This document shows, in pieces, positions 1-8,254 of a stretch of DNA of 58,984 bases. Under the pieces are notes generated by a model. That model saw only the letters and a list, made by a program, of their open reading frames with translations. It did no database searches and was not told the DNA's origin. How positions within the stretch are numbered: position 1 is the stretch's first letter; every line of letters starts with the position of its first letter. The position numbers were made by a program, and so were the translations under genes. The DNA comes from an uncultured Clostridia bacterium (GTDB lineage Bacteria > Bacillota > Clostridia > Christensenellales > Borkfalkiaceae). The DNA lies in the NCBI GenBank assembly GCA_937912025.1, contig CALDOZ010000004.1, forward strand, positions 1-58,984, read 5' to 3'.

Positions 1-33
1 TTTTGGTTATCGAAGTGTTGAACCTAAGCAGTA

Positions 34-126
34 ACGCAGTATTGCGAAGTAAATATGCCTTTAAAATGAGATAATTTTTAGTATTTATATAAAACTTTAG
101 ACGCAGTAGTACAAGGCAAACGCCCG
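34..126. repeat. Dispersed repeat, copy at left window edge
   Basis: Two blocks here recur at the right edge of the window. The first, ACGCAGTATTGCGAAGTAAA and the following ATATGCCT (34-60), matches 58864-58890 with few mismatches. The second, CAAGGCAAACGCCCG (112-126), is identical to 58970-58984. The sequence between the blocks differs. This looks like a diverged member of an intergenic repeat family. No open reading frame or transposase is associated with it. Confidence 0.6.
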
Positions 127-216
127 CAATTTATACTTGCCGTATTAACAAGGGCTTTAACAACGTAATATGATGCGTATAAGGTTTATTTAACTAAAAA
201 TTATAAAGAGCCTTAA

Positions 217-413
217 TAACCTACATGTGCCGTACATTGAGTAATTATGACCCGCTTTTGTGCAGGTGGGTATTCTGTCGTAAACGTTTGACTTTTTGCA
301 TTAAATGGACTGCACGTTGACAATATCCGCAAAATACGCATAGTTTACTGAACGCAAATTCCCTTTTATATAACTGTGGATCCAACAAAACCCCGCCTCG
401 TACACCGTAGGCA
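217..413 (-). ncRNA. ssrS: Probable 6S RNA
   Basis: No gene fits here, but the minus strand carries a consensus promoter whose predicted start lies at about 413, and the RNA would run about 197 nt, the usual 6S length. The 5' end (GCCTACGGTGTACGAGGCGG) and the 3' end (GTACGGCACATGTAGG) can pair into a bulged closing stem. They resemble the terminal helix of 6S RNA (compare the E. coli GAGATGTTCGC and GGCGGCATCTC ends, from memory). An internal hairpin ACCTGC/GCGGGT lies near the 3' end. 6S RNA binds the RNA polymerase holoenzyme as an open-promoter mimic. The call rests on ends, length and promoter, not on a covariance search. Confidence 0.6.
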
Positions 414-419
414 ATTATT

Positions 420-448
420 AGTATATTACACTACTAAATTTCCGTCAA
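420..448 (-). promoter_or_regulatory. Promoter of the 6S-like RNA
   Basis: On the minus strand TTGACG (443-448), a 17-bp spacer and TATACT (420-425) form a near-consensus sigma-A promoter. The predicted start falls at about 413, exactly where the 6S-like 5' stem begins. Confidence 0.7.
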
Positions 449-502
449 TTATTTTTTACACTATTGAAATTTTAAAAACAATAAAACTTTGCTGTATTTT
501 GT

Positions 503-536
503 AAAAAACCGTCACTTAATAAAAATGACGGTTTTC
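503..536 (-). terminator. Rho-independent terminator of the 547-1362 lipoprotein
   Basis: A 10-bp stem AAAACCGTCA/TGACGGTTTT is followed on the minus strand by a T-run. It is nearly identical to the terminator at 1714-1747, differing by one compensated base pair. Confidence 0.85.
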
Positions 537-546
537 ACTTAATTTA

Positions 547-1362
547 TTACATTGGTAAAACAACAGTTGTTCCAACGTCAAAAATTTTAGCTATATAGTT
601 TTCGAAATTATAAGTAATATCTAAAACCAACTCGTTATCTTCAATATAAATTGTAAACGAGTTAACTTTATCAAAAATTAAACTTATTTTACTTGAAAAT
701 TTACTGTTTTCATAAATTAAATTGTTTTCAATTATATCTTTATACTTACTTTCAATATCACTTTTTATATTTGAATAATTTATACCAAAACCGTTTTTCC
801 AAGTTGAAATTAAATTATTATATTCTTCACTACTAATTTTTACGTTTCTACCATTAACACTAATAATACACTTTGAATTTTCTAAAAAATAACTACGATT
901 TAAATTTATAGGTTTATGATAATGAGTAATTATATTGTTATCGCATTTAAAATCTACATAAAGTATCTTTTCATTATTATCCCCTATTTTATGTAAAGTA
1001 ACTGAAAAATTTTCACTATTTAAAATCAACTCAATATATTTTTTTAGTATCACTTCATCAATTTTCTTTTGAGAAACTCCACCAATTACCCCTGCGTTTA
1101 CAATAGTATCATCGTCAAATTTAATTATAAGTTCTTTATTTTCATTTAAATCAACGTCAACAATTAATAACCCATCAACACTAACGCTATTTGTTTTAAC
1201 GGTTGTAGTTTTAGTGGTGTTATTGCTGTAAGATATTTCTAAGTAACCGTCGCTATTGATTGCAACATCGTTAATTTCATTTGGTTTATTACACGCCGAA
1301 ATTGTAAATGCAATAATTACAGTAAGTAATAAAGTTGTTATCTTGCTTAATGTCTTTTTCAT
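547..1362 (-). CDS. Hypothetical lipoprotein under divergent XRE control
   Basis: A 271-aa protein with an N-terminal signal peptide ending in a lipobox (FTISAC), so it is predicted to be lipid-anchored on the outer face of the membrane. I do not recognise the mature domain: it is Asn/Ile/Lys-rich, mostly beta-like, with no catalytic motif. I chose the ATG at 1362 (MKKTLSK) over an in-frame upstream start at 1422 because an AAGGA ribosome site sits just before it and the upstream start would fall inside the promoter. The promoter is TTGATA-17-TATAAT (1394-1422) with a palindromic operator in its spacer. It is divergent from the XRE gene at 1460, which is its likely repressor. Confidence 0.75.
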   Translation of the reverse strand: MKKTLSKITTLLLTVIIAFTISACNKPNEINDVAINSDGYLEISYSNNTTKTTTVKTNSVSVDGLLIVDVDLNENKELIIKFDDDTIVNAGVIGGVSQKKIDEVILKKYIELILNSENFSVTLHKIGDNNEKILYVDFKCDNNIITHYHKPINLNRSYFLENSKCIISVNGRNVKISSEEYNNLISTWKNGFGINYSNIKSDIESKYKDIIENNLIYENSKFSSKISLIFDKVNSFTIYIEDNELVLDITYNFENYIAKIFDVGTTVVLPM

Positions 1363-1393
1363 AATAACTTCCTTTTTTAATAAATTTATATTT

Positions 1394-1444
1394 ATTATAG
1401 CATAGAATTTTCTATATATCAAGAATAAATATAGAATTATCTAT
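1394..1444. promoter_or_regulatory. Divergent promoter with two palindromic operators
   Basis: Minus-strand promoter TTGATA (1417-1422), 17 bp, TATAAT (1394-1399). Two copies of ATAGAATTWTCTAT lie at 1402-1415 (perfect palindrome) and 1431-1444 (one mismatch), 29 bp apart. The first fills the promoter spacer. The second lies just upstream of the XRE start codon at 1460. This suggests joint repression and autoregulation by the XRE protein. Confidence 0.7.
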
Positions 1445-1459
1445 TAAAATAATAATAAT

Positions 1460-1666
1460 ATGGAAAAAGATTTTAAAATTATATTAAAAGATTTTTTAAA
1501 AGAATATTCTTTAACGCAAAAAGCATTTGCAGATAAGATTGGTGTTAAACAAAGCCAAGTAAGTGAGTGGCTTAGCGGTAAAGCAAAGCCTGGCTACGAC
1601 ACTTTAAAAAACATGTCGATAGCATTTGAAATTTCAGCAGATTACTTTTTGGGTATTATAGATTAA
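1460..1666 (+). CDS. Small XRE-family (Cro/CI) regulator
   Basis: A 68-aa protein that is essentially one helix-turn-helix domain: residues about 17-42 (LTQKAFADKIGVKQSQVSEW) carry the HTH, followed by the usual (K)PGYDTLKNMSIAFEISADYFLG tail of XRE proteins. It has no effector domain, so it is probably a simple dimeric repressor. No clear Shine-Dalgarno site precedes the ATG. Its target is probably the double palindrome in the shared intergenic region controlling itself and the lipoprotein at 547-1362. It ends in its own strong terminator. Confidence 0.85.
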   Translation: MEKDFKIILKDFLKEYSLTQKAFADKIGVKQSQVSEWLSGKAKPGYDTLKNMSIAFEISADYFLGIID

Positions 1667-1683
1667 ACTAATTGTTAATTTTA

Positions 1684-1707
1684 CCACGCGACTATCGCGT
1701 GGTTTTT
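1684..1707 (+). terminator. Terminator of the 1460 XRE gene
   Basis: Stem CCACGCG/CGCGTGG with a 5-nt loop, followed by TTTTT. Confidence 0.9.
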
Positions 1708-1713
1708 CTTTGT

Positions 1714-1747
1714 AAAAAACCGCCACTTAATAAAAATGGCGGTTTTT
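1714..1747 (-). terminator. Terminator of the 1768-3669 esterase gene
   Basis: Stem AAAACCGCCA/TGGCGGTTTT with a T-run on the minus strand. Flanks and loop are the same as at 503-536. Confidence 0.85.
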
Positions 1748-1767
1748 AACTTATTAAAAATATTTTA

Positions 1768-3669
1768 TTATGAGTTTAAAATTTCATTAATTTTATTATA
1801 TAACTGAGTTGCATTTTGAGAATGATCTTCAACAAGTGGGTGTCCACTACGATTACCTCTATAATCAGTAAAGTCAAGCGCGTATGCGTAATCGTAATTA
1901 TCTGCAACAGTTTTAATATTCCTCTGAACGGTTGAATTAGTACCCATCATACCATAACACAACACGAACTTTGCGTTAGGACATTTAGCCTTTAATCCAT
2001 CAATCATTGCTTTGTAGTTAGCAATAAATCCGCTTTCGCTGTAATTACTGCTTGCTAATCCACCGCCAGCATTAATACCAAAACCGTCATTAGTACCAAT
2101 GTTAATTACAATAATATCTGCTTGGTATTTATTGAAGTCCCAATTATCCGTCTTTTTAGGATTGTAATATAAATATTTACTACCCCAAACGTGAGTTGGT
2201 TTTTCAACTTTATTATCGTTAGATAAATACATACACCAACCACTATGACCTTGTATATTTACTTGCGCGTTTAATTTTTGAGCGGTCAAGTATCCGTAGG
2301 TTAATAACGCGTTAGTATCTTGGGCGTATGGTTGAGCGCCTGCTTTTAAATTGCCGTAACCGTGGGTTATACTATCTCCGTAAATATCTATTTTTAATGA
2401 CTTTTTAGTAGGAGCGTTATCAATATAACCGTCCGTTTCAATTTTAGTTAACGCTACGCGACATTCTTCGTTATCACCGCTAATATATCCGCTACGCTTT
2501 AAAACTTTTACGGTATGGAAACCGAAAGACAAGTTAGACACAAGCGTTACTTTTTTCGCAGTAGAGTTATCTAAAACTATTCTTTTAGCGTTGCTGTCGT
2601 TAAGCGGAATTTCTTCGCCGTCAACTAAAACTTGCATTTCAGGAACAAAATTAGTTTTTTGTAACGATGCGTACATATACGCTGAAAGCGACGTTCCGTA
2701 GAATTTAACTTCAAAACCAGACGCACCGTAACAGAATTGAACTGCCCCACCGCTATAATAATTTCTACCGTAATAATTTACATACGTTTCAGTTAAATTG
2801 CTATCAACCGTTATAGATTTAAGTGAAGACGATAAAACTTCAATTTCAACAACGTGAGTTTCATCAAGATAAGTTGCGGTAATAGTCGTTTTACCACCCG
2901 CTACGCCTTTAATTTTGTTATTTTCTATTTTAGCAACGCTCGTATCGGCAATTTGATATGTTACGTCAGTTATTTTTGAACTGAACGGTAACGCCACTTC
3001 TTCATTAGGAGCAATTTTAATGCCCGTGCTTGTAACGTCGATATACCCTTGATGAACAATAACTGTAATTTTGCTTTCTTCTTTAGAATACTTTTCTGTA
3101 ACGGTAACGTGAGCAACGCCTTCTTTGAGCGGTTTAATTACTCCGTCGTTAATTGAAATTATACTGTTGTCAGTAGCGGAATATGAAAGCACACCGCCAT
3201 CGGTAACTAATACGTTTTGTTTAACGTCAAAACTGTCGTTTACTTTGTTAAGGTATAAATGAACTTCTGTTACGTTAGTTGTAATTTGAGCGTTACGCAC
3301 GGTAACTTCAATACTTGCCGTATTGCCGTTACTTGCGGTGGCGGTTACAGTTGCCGTACCTACACTTTTTGCTTGAAATTGACTTTCATACGAAATTGAA
3401 GATTTAGGAACTTTTACGACCACAACGCTTTCATTATTTGAAGACCACTCGGTTTTTTTATTATCTAACCCCGTCAACTTAGCAACAACGTCAATTTTAG
3501 CGCCTGCAATCATTGAAAGCGACGTTTTTTCATTACCGTCTACCGTAATTGAAATTGCGCTTGCAGGAGTTTGAGTATCGCCACCTTCGTTGTCTGTGTT
3601 ATTATCACACGCAACGACAAGCGGAAACAACATTATAAGAGATATAATAAAACATAAAACTTTTTTCAT
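1768..3669 (-). CDS. Surface lipoprotein: Big2 repeats plus CE2-type SGNH esterase
   Basis: A 633-aa lipoprotein (lipobox LVVAC, about residue 21). After the anchor come three bacterial Ig-like (Big2) domains at about 40-125, 130-205 and 210-280. These are followed by a beta-sandwich (about 290-410) and an SGNH hydrolase domain (about 425-630), the arrangement of carbohydrate esterase family 2. The catalytic serine is in IYGDSITHGYG (about S433), the block III Asn in NIGTNDG, and the His in VEDHSQNA (about H616). It probably removes acetyl groups from plant polysaccharides at the cell surface. The start at 3669 is chosen because GGAG lies seven bases upstream; an ATG four codons earlier has no ribosome site. 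It is transcribed alone. Confidence 0.8.
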   Translation of the reverse strand: MKKVLCFIISLIMLFPLVVACDNNTDNEGGDTQTPASAISITVDGNEKTSLSMIAGAKIDVVAKLTGLDNKKTEWSSNNESVVVVKVPKSSISYESQFQAKSVGTATVTATASNGNTASIEVTVRNAQITTNVTEVHLYLNKVNDSFDVKQNVLVTDGGVLSYSATDNSIISINDGVIKPLKEGVAHVTVTEKYSKEESKITVIVHQGYIDVTSTGIKIAPNEEVALPFSSKITDVTYQIADTSVAKIENNKIKGVAGGKTTITATYLDETHVVEIEVLSSSLKSITVDSNLTETYVNYYGRNYYSGGAVQFCYGASGFEVKFYGTSLSAYMYASLQKTNFVPEMQVLVDGEEIPLNDSNAKRIVLDNSTAKKVTLVSNLSFGFHTVKVLKRSGYISGDNEECRVALTKIETDGYIDNAPTKKSLKIDIYGDSITHGYGNLKAGAQPYAQDTNALLTYGYLTAQKLNAQVNIQGHSGWCMYLSNDNKVEKPTHVWGSKYLYYNPKKTDNWDFNKYQADIIVINIGTNDGFGINAGGGLASSNYSESGFIANYKAMIDGLKAKCPNAKFVLCYGMMGTNSTVQRNIKTVADNYDYAYALDFTDYRGNRSGHPLVEDHSQNATQLYNKINEILNS

Positions 3670-3771
3670 AGCTTTCTCCATATTGTTTTATACAATTATT
3701 ATACCACACTTATTTTTTCTTACAATAAGCATAATTAAAATTTAATTATAACAAAAGTAGTTATATATTAA

Positions 3772-3796
3772 AAAACCACTTCGATTTGAAGTGGTT
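3772..3796 (-). terminator. Terminator after rpe
   Basis: Stem AACCACTTC/GAAGTGGTT followed by TTTTTTAA on the minus strand. It ends the long housekeeping run. Confidence 0.85.
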
Positions 3797-3819
3797 AATG
3801 TATTTTGTTATACATAAAA

Positions 3820-4470
3820 TTATATTTCTTTTAATTTTTCAATAATGGCCTTTTTATCTTTTGCTTTAAATACCGTTGAACCTGCAACAATAACGTTTAC
3901 GCCAGCGTCTTTAACAAGGCGTACGTTTTCTTCGGTAATACCACCGTCAATTTCAAGTTCAATTTGATATCCGCTATCACTAATCATTTTAGATATTTCT
4001 TTAGCGCGACAAGTAGAATTTTCAATATACTTTTGACCGCCAAAACCTGGATACACACTCATAAGCAAAATCATATCAAGGTATGGCAAAAACTCTTTTA
4101 ATACGCTAACGTCGGTATCTGGCTTTATTGATATTGCGCTTTTAATTCCGTAACTTCTAATTTGTTTTAAAAGTGAAATTATATCGCATTTAACTGCTTC
4201 GTAATGAACGGTAATAATGTCCGCCCCCGCTTTATAAAATCTTTCAACGTAACGCTCAGGCTCTACTATCATAAGATGAACGTCAAGCGGTTTATCGGTT
4301 AAAGGTTTAATATCTTCAATCATTTTAAATCCAAAAGTAAGGTTAGGAACGAATACTCCGTCCATAACGTCAACGTGAATATAGTCGCAACCTGCAAGAG
4401 TAATTTCTTTTACCGCTTCGCCCATTGTTGAAAAGTTTGCCGATAATATCGACGGCGCTATTTTTACCAT
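3820..4470 (-). CDS. rpe: Ribulose-phosphate 3-epimerase
   Basis: A 216-aa TIM-barrel enzyme that interconverts ribulose 5-phosphate and xylulose 5-phosphate in the pentose phosphate pathway. Family motifs are complete: IAPSILSANF at the N-terminus, YIHVDVMDGVFVPNLTFG, DVHLMIVEPERY, VYPGFGGQKYI and IDGGI near residue 176, supplying the metal-binding His/Asp residues. Length is normal. It is the last gene of the minus-strand run after rlmN. In many Firmicutes prkC, stp and rsgA lie between rlmN and rpe; here they are missing. A second epimerase-family gene is at 45438-46097. Confidence 0.95.
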   Translation of the reverse strand: MVKIAPSILSANFSTMGEAVKEITLAGCDYIHVDVMDGVFVPNLTFGFKMIEDIKPLTDKPLDVHLMIVEPERYVERFYKAGADIITVHYEAVKCDIISLLKQIRSYGIKSAISIKPDTDVSVLKEFLPYLDMILLMSVYPGFGGQKYIENSTCRAKEISKMISDSGYQIELEIDGGITEENVRLVKDAGVNVIVAGSTVFKAKDKKAIIEKLKEI

Positions 4471-4542
4471 AATTTTCTCCTTGAAAAAATTTTAATATTA
4501 TACGATATAATCGTAAATTTTAGTTGTTTTTACTTTAAATAA

Positions 4543-5586
4543 TTAAGCGTTATTATCATCTATAAAACTACGGCGTAGTTGACCGCATGCGCCTTCAATA
4601 TCAGCGCCGTTTAATCTTCTAACGGTTGCCGAAAGTCCCGCGTTTTCAAGATACCCCATAAACTTATACGCGTCTTTTTCGCTTGTAGATTTAAGCCCGT
4701 TTTCTTTAACTTCGTTAAGCCTAATAATATTAACGTGACAAGGTCTGCCCTTTAATATTCTAATAAGTTCGTCAGCGCAATCTTTACCGTCGTTACTACC
4801 TTTAACAAGAGAGTATTCAAATATGTATCTTCTGCCAGTTTTTTGAAAATAATTATCGCAAGCATTTAAAATTTCTTCAACACTGTACGCGTTAGAAATT
4901 GGCATTAACTCTTTTCTTCTTTCATTAAACGGTTGATGAAGAGATACCGTTAAATTTACGGGCAAGCCTTCGCTAGCAAGTTTATACATTTGTGGAACTA
5001 ATCCGCATGTTGATAAACTAATATTTCGTGGGCTAATATTTATACCGTCTTCGCAAGATACAAGCCTTAAAAATTTAATGGTATTATCATAATTATCAAG
5101 CGGTTCGCCACTACCCATTAATACAACGTTTGTAACTGCGCGCTTTTGCAAAGTTCCGCCGTTTAGTTTGTTGACTTCGCAAACGGTAGCAAGCATTTCG
5201 CCGGCAGTTAGATTTCTAACAAGACCGCCGATTGTAGACGCGCAAAACTTACAACCCATTCTACAACCTACTTGAGTTGACAAGCATTGAGTATTGCCGT
5301 ATTTATTTTTCATATAAACGCCTTCAACGATATTACCGTCGAAAAGTTTAATAAGGTATTTTTCAGTTCCGTCAACCGAAACTAAGCGTTTTATTATACT
5401 TGCCGGCTTATCAACGTAATTTTCAAGTAATTTTTGGCGAAGATTTTTAGAAATATCAGTAATTTCAGATATTGCTTTACCTTGCATTAACCCCCTAAAA
5501 ATTTGCGTTGCGCGATAACCTTTTTCACCAAAACTTTCTATAAGCGTTTTTAACTCGTTTAAGTTTAAGTCGTGTAAAATATTCAC
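4543..5586 (-). CDS. rlmN: 23S rRNA (A2503-C2) / tRNA (A37-C2) methyltransferase
   Basis: A 347-aa radical SAM enzyme that methylates C2 of adenosine 2503 in 23S rRNA and A37 in some tRNAs. The [4Fe-4S]-binding CxxxCxxC is in GCRMGCKFC (C108, C112, C115), and the GEPLDNYDN motif follows. The C-terminal region holds GADIEGACGQLR with the catalytic Cys. Length is typical. It lies 2 bp downstream of rsmB and is presumably translationally coupled. Confidence 0.96.
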   Translation of the reverse strand: MNILHDLNLNELKTLIESFGEKGYRATQIFRGLMQGKAISEITDISKNLRQKLLENYVDKPASIIKRLVSVDGTEKYLIKLFDGNIVEGVYMKNKYGNTQCLSTQVGCRMGCKFCASTIGGLVRNLTAGEMLATVCEVNKLNGGTLQKRAVTNVVLMGSGEPLDNYDNTIKFLRLVSCEDGINISPRNISLSTCGLVPQMYKLASEGLPVNLTVSLHQPFNERRKELMPISNAYSVEEILNACDNYFQKTGRRYIFEYSLVKGSNDGKDCADELIRILKGRPCHVNIIRLNEVKENGLKSTSEKDAYKFMGYLENAGLSATVRRLNGADIEGACGQLRRSFIDDNNA

Positions 5587-5588
5587 AA

Positions 5589-6860
5589 TTATACCCTTTT
5601 TAATTTTGCAAAATAGAAACCTGCACCAAGTGAAAGGTGCGGTAAAAATGCGTTACCGTAATCAAAAGTAAGGTTAGGTAGCGGACTTTTTGTTATCTCG
5701 CACTCAAATTCACTATTGTTTTGCAAAAATTTTTTAATAACTTCGTCGTTTTCTTGTCTAAAAATAGAACAAGTTGAATAACACAAATAACCGCCTTTTT
5801 TAACGTATTTACTTGCGTTATTTAAAATTTTAAGTTGCAATGACGATAACTCGTCTATACTATCTTCCGTTCTATTAAGTTTAATGTCAGGATTATCTTT
5901 AATAACACCGTAACCACTACAAGGTGCGTCGCATAAAACGTAATCAAACTTATTACTAAATTCGCTATTAAACTCAGTTGCGTCTAAAAGCATAGCGGTA
6001 ACGTTGTTTTTATTCATACGGCTAGCGTAAGAATTTATTAGCGCCACTCTATGCTCGTGCACGTCGCACGCCGTTACGCTATTAAAATATTCAGCCAAAT
6101 ACACCGCCTTACCACCGGGGGCGGAACAAGCATCAAGTAAGTTTTTACTAGATAAATTACTAACGCTATCGCCGTCTATTACCAAATTACAAATGGCAAC
6201 GCTTCCAACTGACTGAAAAGTGTATTTACCCTCGTAAAACCCTTCGTCCATTTTAAAATTTTCAACTAAAAACACGCTATTAAATTGCGTTTTTTGATAA
6301 TTCTTATTTAACTTTGTTAAATAATCTTCGCCGTTTTCGCCTTTATTAAACCTAATAAAAGTATGCTCTTTATCGGCGCTCATTATTTGTTTAGCAAGTT
6401 CTATACCGTAATCGTTTATAAGTCTTTTTACAGCAAACTCTGGATAGGAATAATTAATTGAAAGGGCTAAAACGCTATCGTCGTTAGGCAAAATAACACC
6501 ATCGCGAATATACTTTCTAAGCACGGCGTTAACAAACCCCGACGTTCCACCTTTGCCTAACTTTTTGATAAGTTCGACGGCGGTATTGCATACGGCGTGT
6601 GGCGCAGTACCTAAGTATTTTAATGAATATAGCGCTATTTTTAAAATAGTTCTAATTGCAAGTTTAGGAGATTTATCGCATAATTTTTTAATGATATACG
6701 ATAGCGTTACGTCCTTATCTAAAACACCGTAACAAATTTTAGTAGTTTGATTACGATTTTTTTCTTCAATGACGGTATCGTTAAGCGCTTGTTTAATATA
6801 AGCGCCGTCACTATAAACTTTTGTAAGAACGCAGTACGCGTCGTAATAAGTAACTAACAT
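5589..6860 (-). CDS. rsmB: 16S rRNA (C967-C5) methyltransferase
   Basis: A 423-aa protein with an N-terminal NusB-like RNA-binding domain (about 1-125) and a C-terminal Rossmann methyltransferase domain. The SAM loop is LDACSAPGGK (241-250), and the two catalytic cysteines lie in DAPCSG (C314) and YSTCS (C364). It modifies C967 of 16S rRNA. It directly abuts fmt and rlmN in the operon. Confidence 0.95.
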   Translation of the reverse strand: MLVTYYDAYCVLTKVYSDGAYIKQALNDTVIEEKNRNQTTKICYGVLDKDVTLSYIIKKLCDKSPKLAIRTILKIALYSLKYLGTAPHAVCNTAVELIKKLGKGGTSGFVNAVLRKYIRDGVILPNDDSVLALSINYSYPEFAVKRLINDYGIELAKQIMSADKEHTFIRFNKGENGEDYLTKLNKNYQKTQFNSVFLVENFKMDEGFYEGKYTFQSVGSVAICNLVIDGDSVSNLSSKNLLDACSAPGGKAVYLAEYFNSVTACDVHEHRVALINSYASRMNKNNVTAMLLDATEFNSEFSNKFDYVLCDAPCSGYGVIKDNPDIKLNRTEDSIDELSSLQLKILNNASKYVKKGGYLCYSTCSIFRQENDEVIKKFLQNNSEFECEITKSPLPNLTFDYGNAFLPHLSLGAGFYFAKLKRV

Positions 6861-7787
6861 TTACTCTCCAATAATTTGACCAACGTTTAGTTTTCTACCT
6901 ATTAAAAAGTCGCGAACTGACATTTTTTTACCACCCTCAAGTTGCAACTCGTTAATTTTTAAACTGCCGTTATTAGCGCCTATAATTAGACCGCTGTTTA
7001 TATCCGCTTTAATAATTTCGCCCGGCTTTCCATTGTTTTCTACTACTTCGGCGTTAAAAATTTTAAGCGTTTTACCATTTAAAAAAGTGTACGCAATAGG
7101 CCACGGATTAAGGCCGTTAATAAGGTTTACAATCTCACTTGCGTTTTTTGTAAAATCAATGATACCATCTTCCTTTTTAAGCATTTTGACGTGTGTTGCT
7201 AACTCTTCGTTTTGCTTTATTTTAGTTACCGTACCATTTTCAATATCGTCAAGCGTTTTAACGATAAGTTCAGCGCCAAGAATAGATAAACGCTCGAACA
7301 ATTCGCCTGCCGTTTCGCCTTTATTTATTTTAGTTTTTGCAGTTGATATAATATCACCCGTATCAACGCCTTCTTCAGTTTGCATAATAGTTACACCCGT
7401 TTCTTCATCGCCGTTAATAATTGCCCATTGTATAGGCGAAGAACCGCGATATTTAGGTAGTAACGACGCGTGTATATTGATAATTCCGTGCGGAGCAATA
7501 TCTAAAATCTCGCGCGATAAAATTTGACCGTATGCGCAAGTAACCATAATATCTGCGTTTAAAGATTTTAAATCTTGAACACCTTCTAAACGTATTTTGT
7601 TATAAGATAACGTTTTTAAACCCTTACTTACTGCGTATTGTTTAACGGCACAAGGCGTTATAATAGCCTTTCTTCCAACGGGTTTGTCGGGCTGGGTTAC
7701 TACCGCTAAAACTTCGTGGCGACTATTTAAAATGGCTTCAAGCGGTTTAATGCCGAAATCTGGAGTTGATAAAAATATTACTTTCAT
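6861..7787 (-). CDS. fmt: Methionyl-tRNA formyltransferase
   Basis: A 308-aa enzyme that formylates initiator Met-tRNA using 10-formyl-tetrahydrofolate. The catalytic triad Asn104, His106 and Asp142 is visible in INIHASLLPKYRG and EEGVDTGD. The C-terminal tRNA-binding barrel is present (LNPWPIAYT onward). Its start overlaps the def stop by one base, so synthesis and removal of the formyl group are coupled, as in most bacteria. Confidence 0.96.
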   Translation of the reverse strand: MKVIFLSTPDFGIKPLEAILNSRHEVLAVVTQPDKPVGRKAIITPCAVKQYAVSKGLKTLSYNKIRLEGVQDLKSLNADIMVTCAYGQILSREILDIAPHGIINIHASLLPKYRGSSPIQWAIINGDEETGVTIMQTEEGVDTGDIISTAKTKINKGETAGELFERLSILGAELIVKTLDDIENGTVTKIKQNEELATHVKMLKKEDGIIDFTKNASEIVNLINGLNPWPIAYTFLNGKTLKIFNAEVVENNGKPGEIIKADINSGLIIGANNGSLKINELQLEGGKKMSVRDFLIGRKLNVGQIIGE

Positions 7788-8245
7788 TAATTATTTTCCA
7801 CCCTTACGTTCTCTGCTTTGTCAATATACAAAACACCGTCAAGATGGTCGTTTTCGTGACAAATTGCTTGCGCTAAAAAGTCTTTAGCCTTAATTTTATG
7901 CCAATTACCATACCTATCTTGATATTTAACTGTAACAGTTTTAGGACGGTTTACTTCTCCCCACTTGCCTTTTACGGACAAACAACCTTCCGTAACGTAT
8001 TGATTACCTGAAGAAGAAAGTATTTGTGGGTTTATCATTTCAAAATATCCGTCTTCAACGTCAATGATAAAAATTCTTCTAAGAACGCCAACTTGAGGGG
8101 CGGCTAAGCCTGCTCCTTTGGCTTTAATTAAAGTTTCTTTCATATCATCTAAAAGTTGAGCGGTTTTTTCGCCAAAATCGCTAACTTCAAAACATTTTTT
8201 TCTAAGAACGTCGTCACCGACTTGAACAATTTGTCTAATAGCCAT
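7787..8245 (-). CDS. def: Peptide deformylase
   Basis: A 152-aa metallohydrolase that removes the N-formyl group from new proteins. The three family motifs are present: GAGLAAPQVG (about 44-53), EGCLS (metal ligand C88) and HENDH (H130, H134 with catalytic E131). It is short, as is usual for type 1 Firmicute deformylases. A strong GGAG site precedes the start. Confidence 0.96.
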   Translation of the reverse strand: MAIRQIVQVGDDVLRKKCFEVSDFGEKTAQLLDDMKETLIKAKGAGLAAPQVGVLRRIFIIDVEDGYFEMINPQILSSSGNQYVTEGCLSVKGKWGEVNRPKTVTVKYQDRYGNWHKIKAKDFLAQAICHENDHLDGVLYIDKAENVRVENN

Positions 8246-8254
8246 AATAACTCC

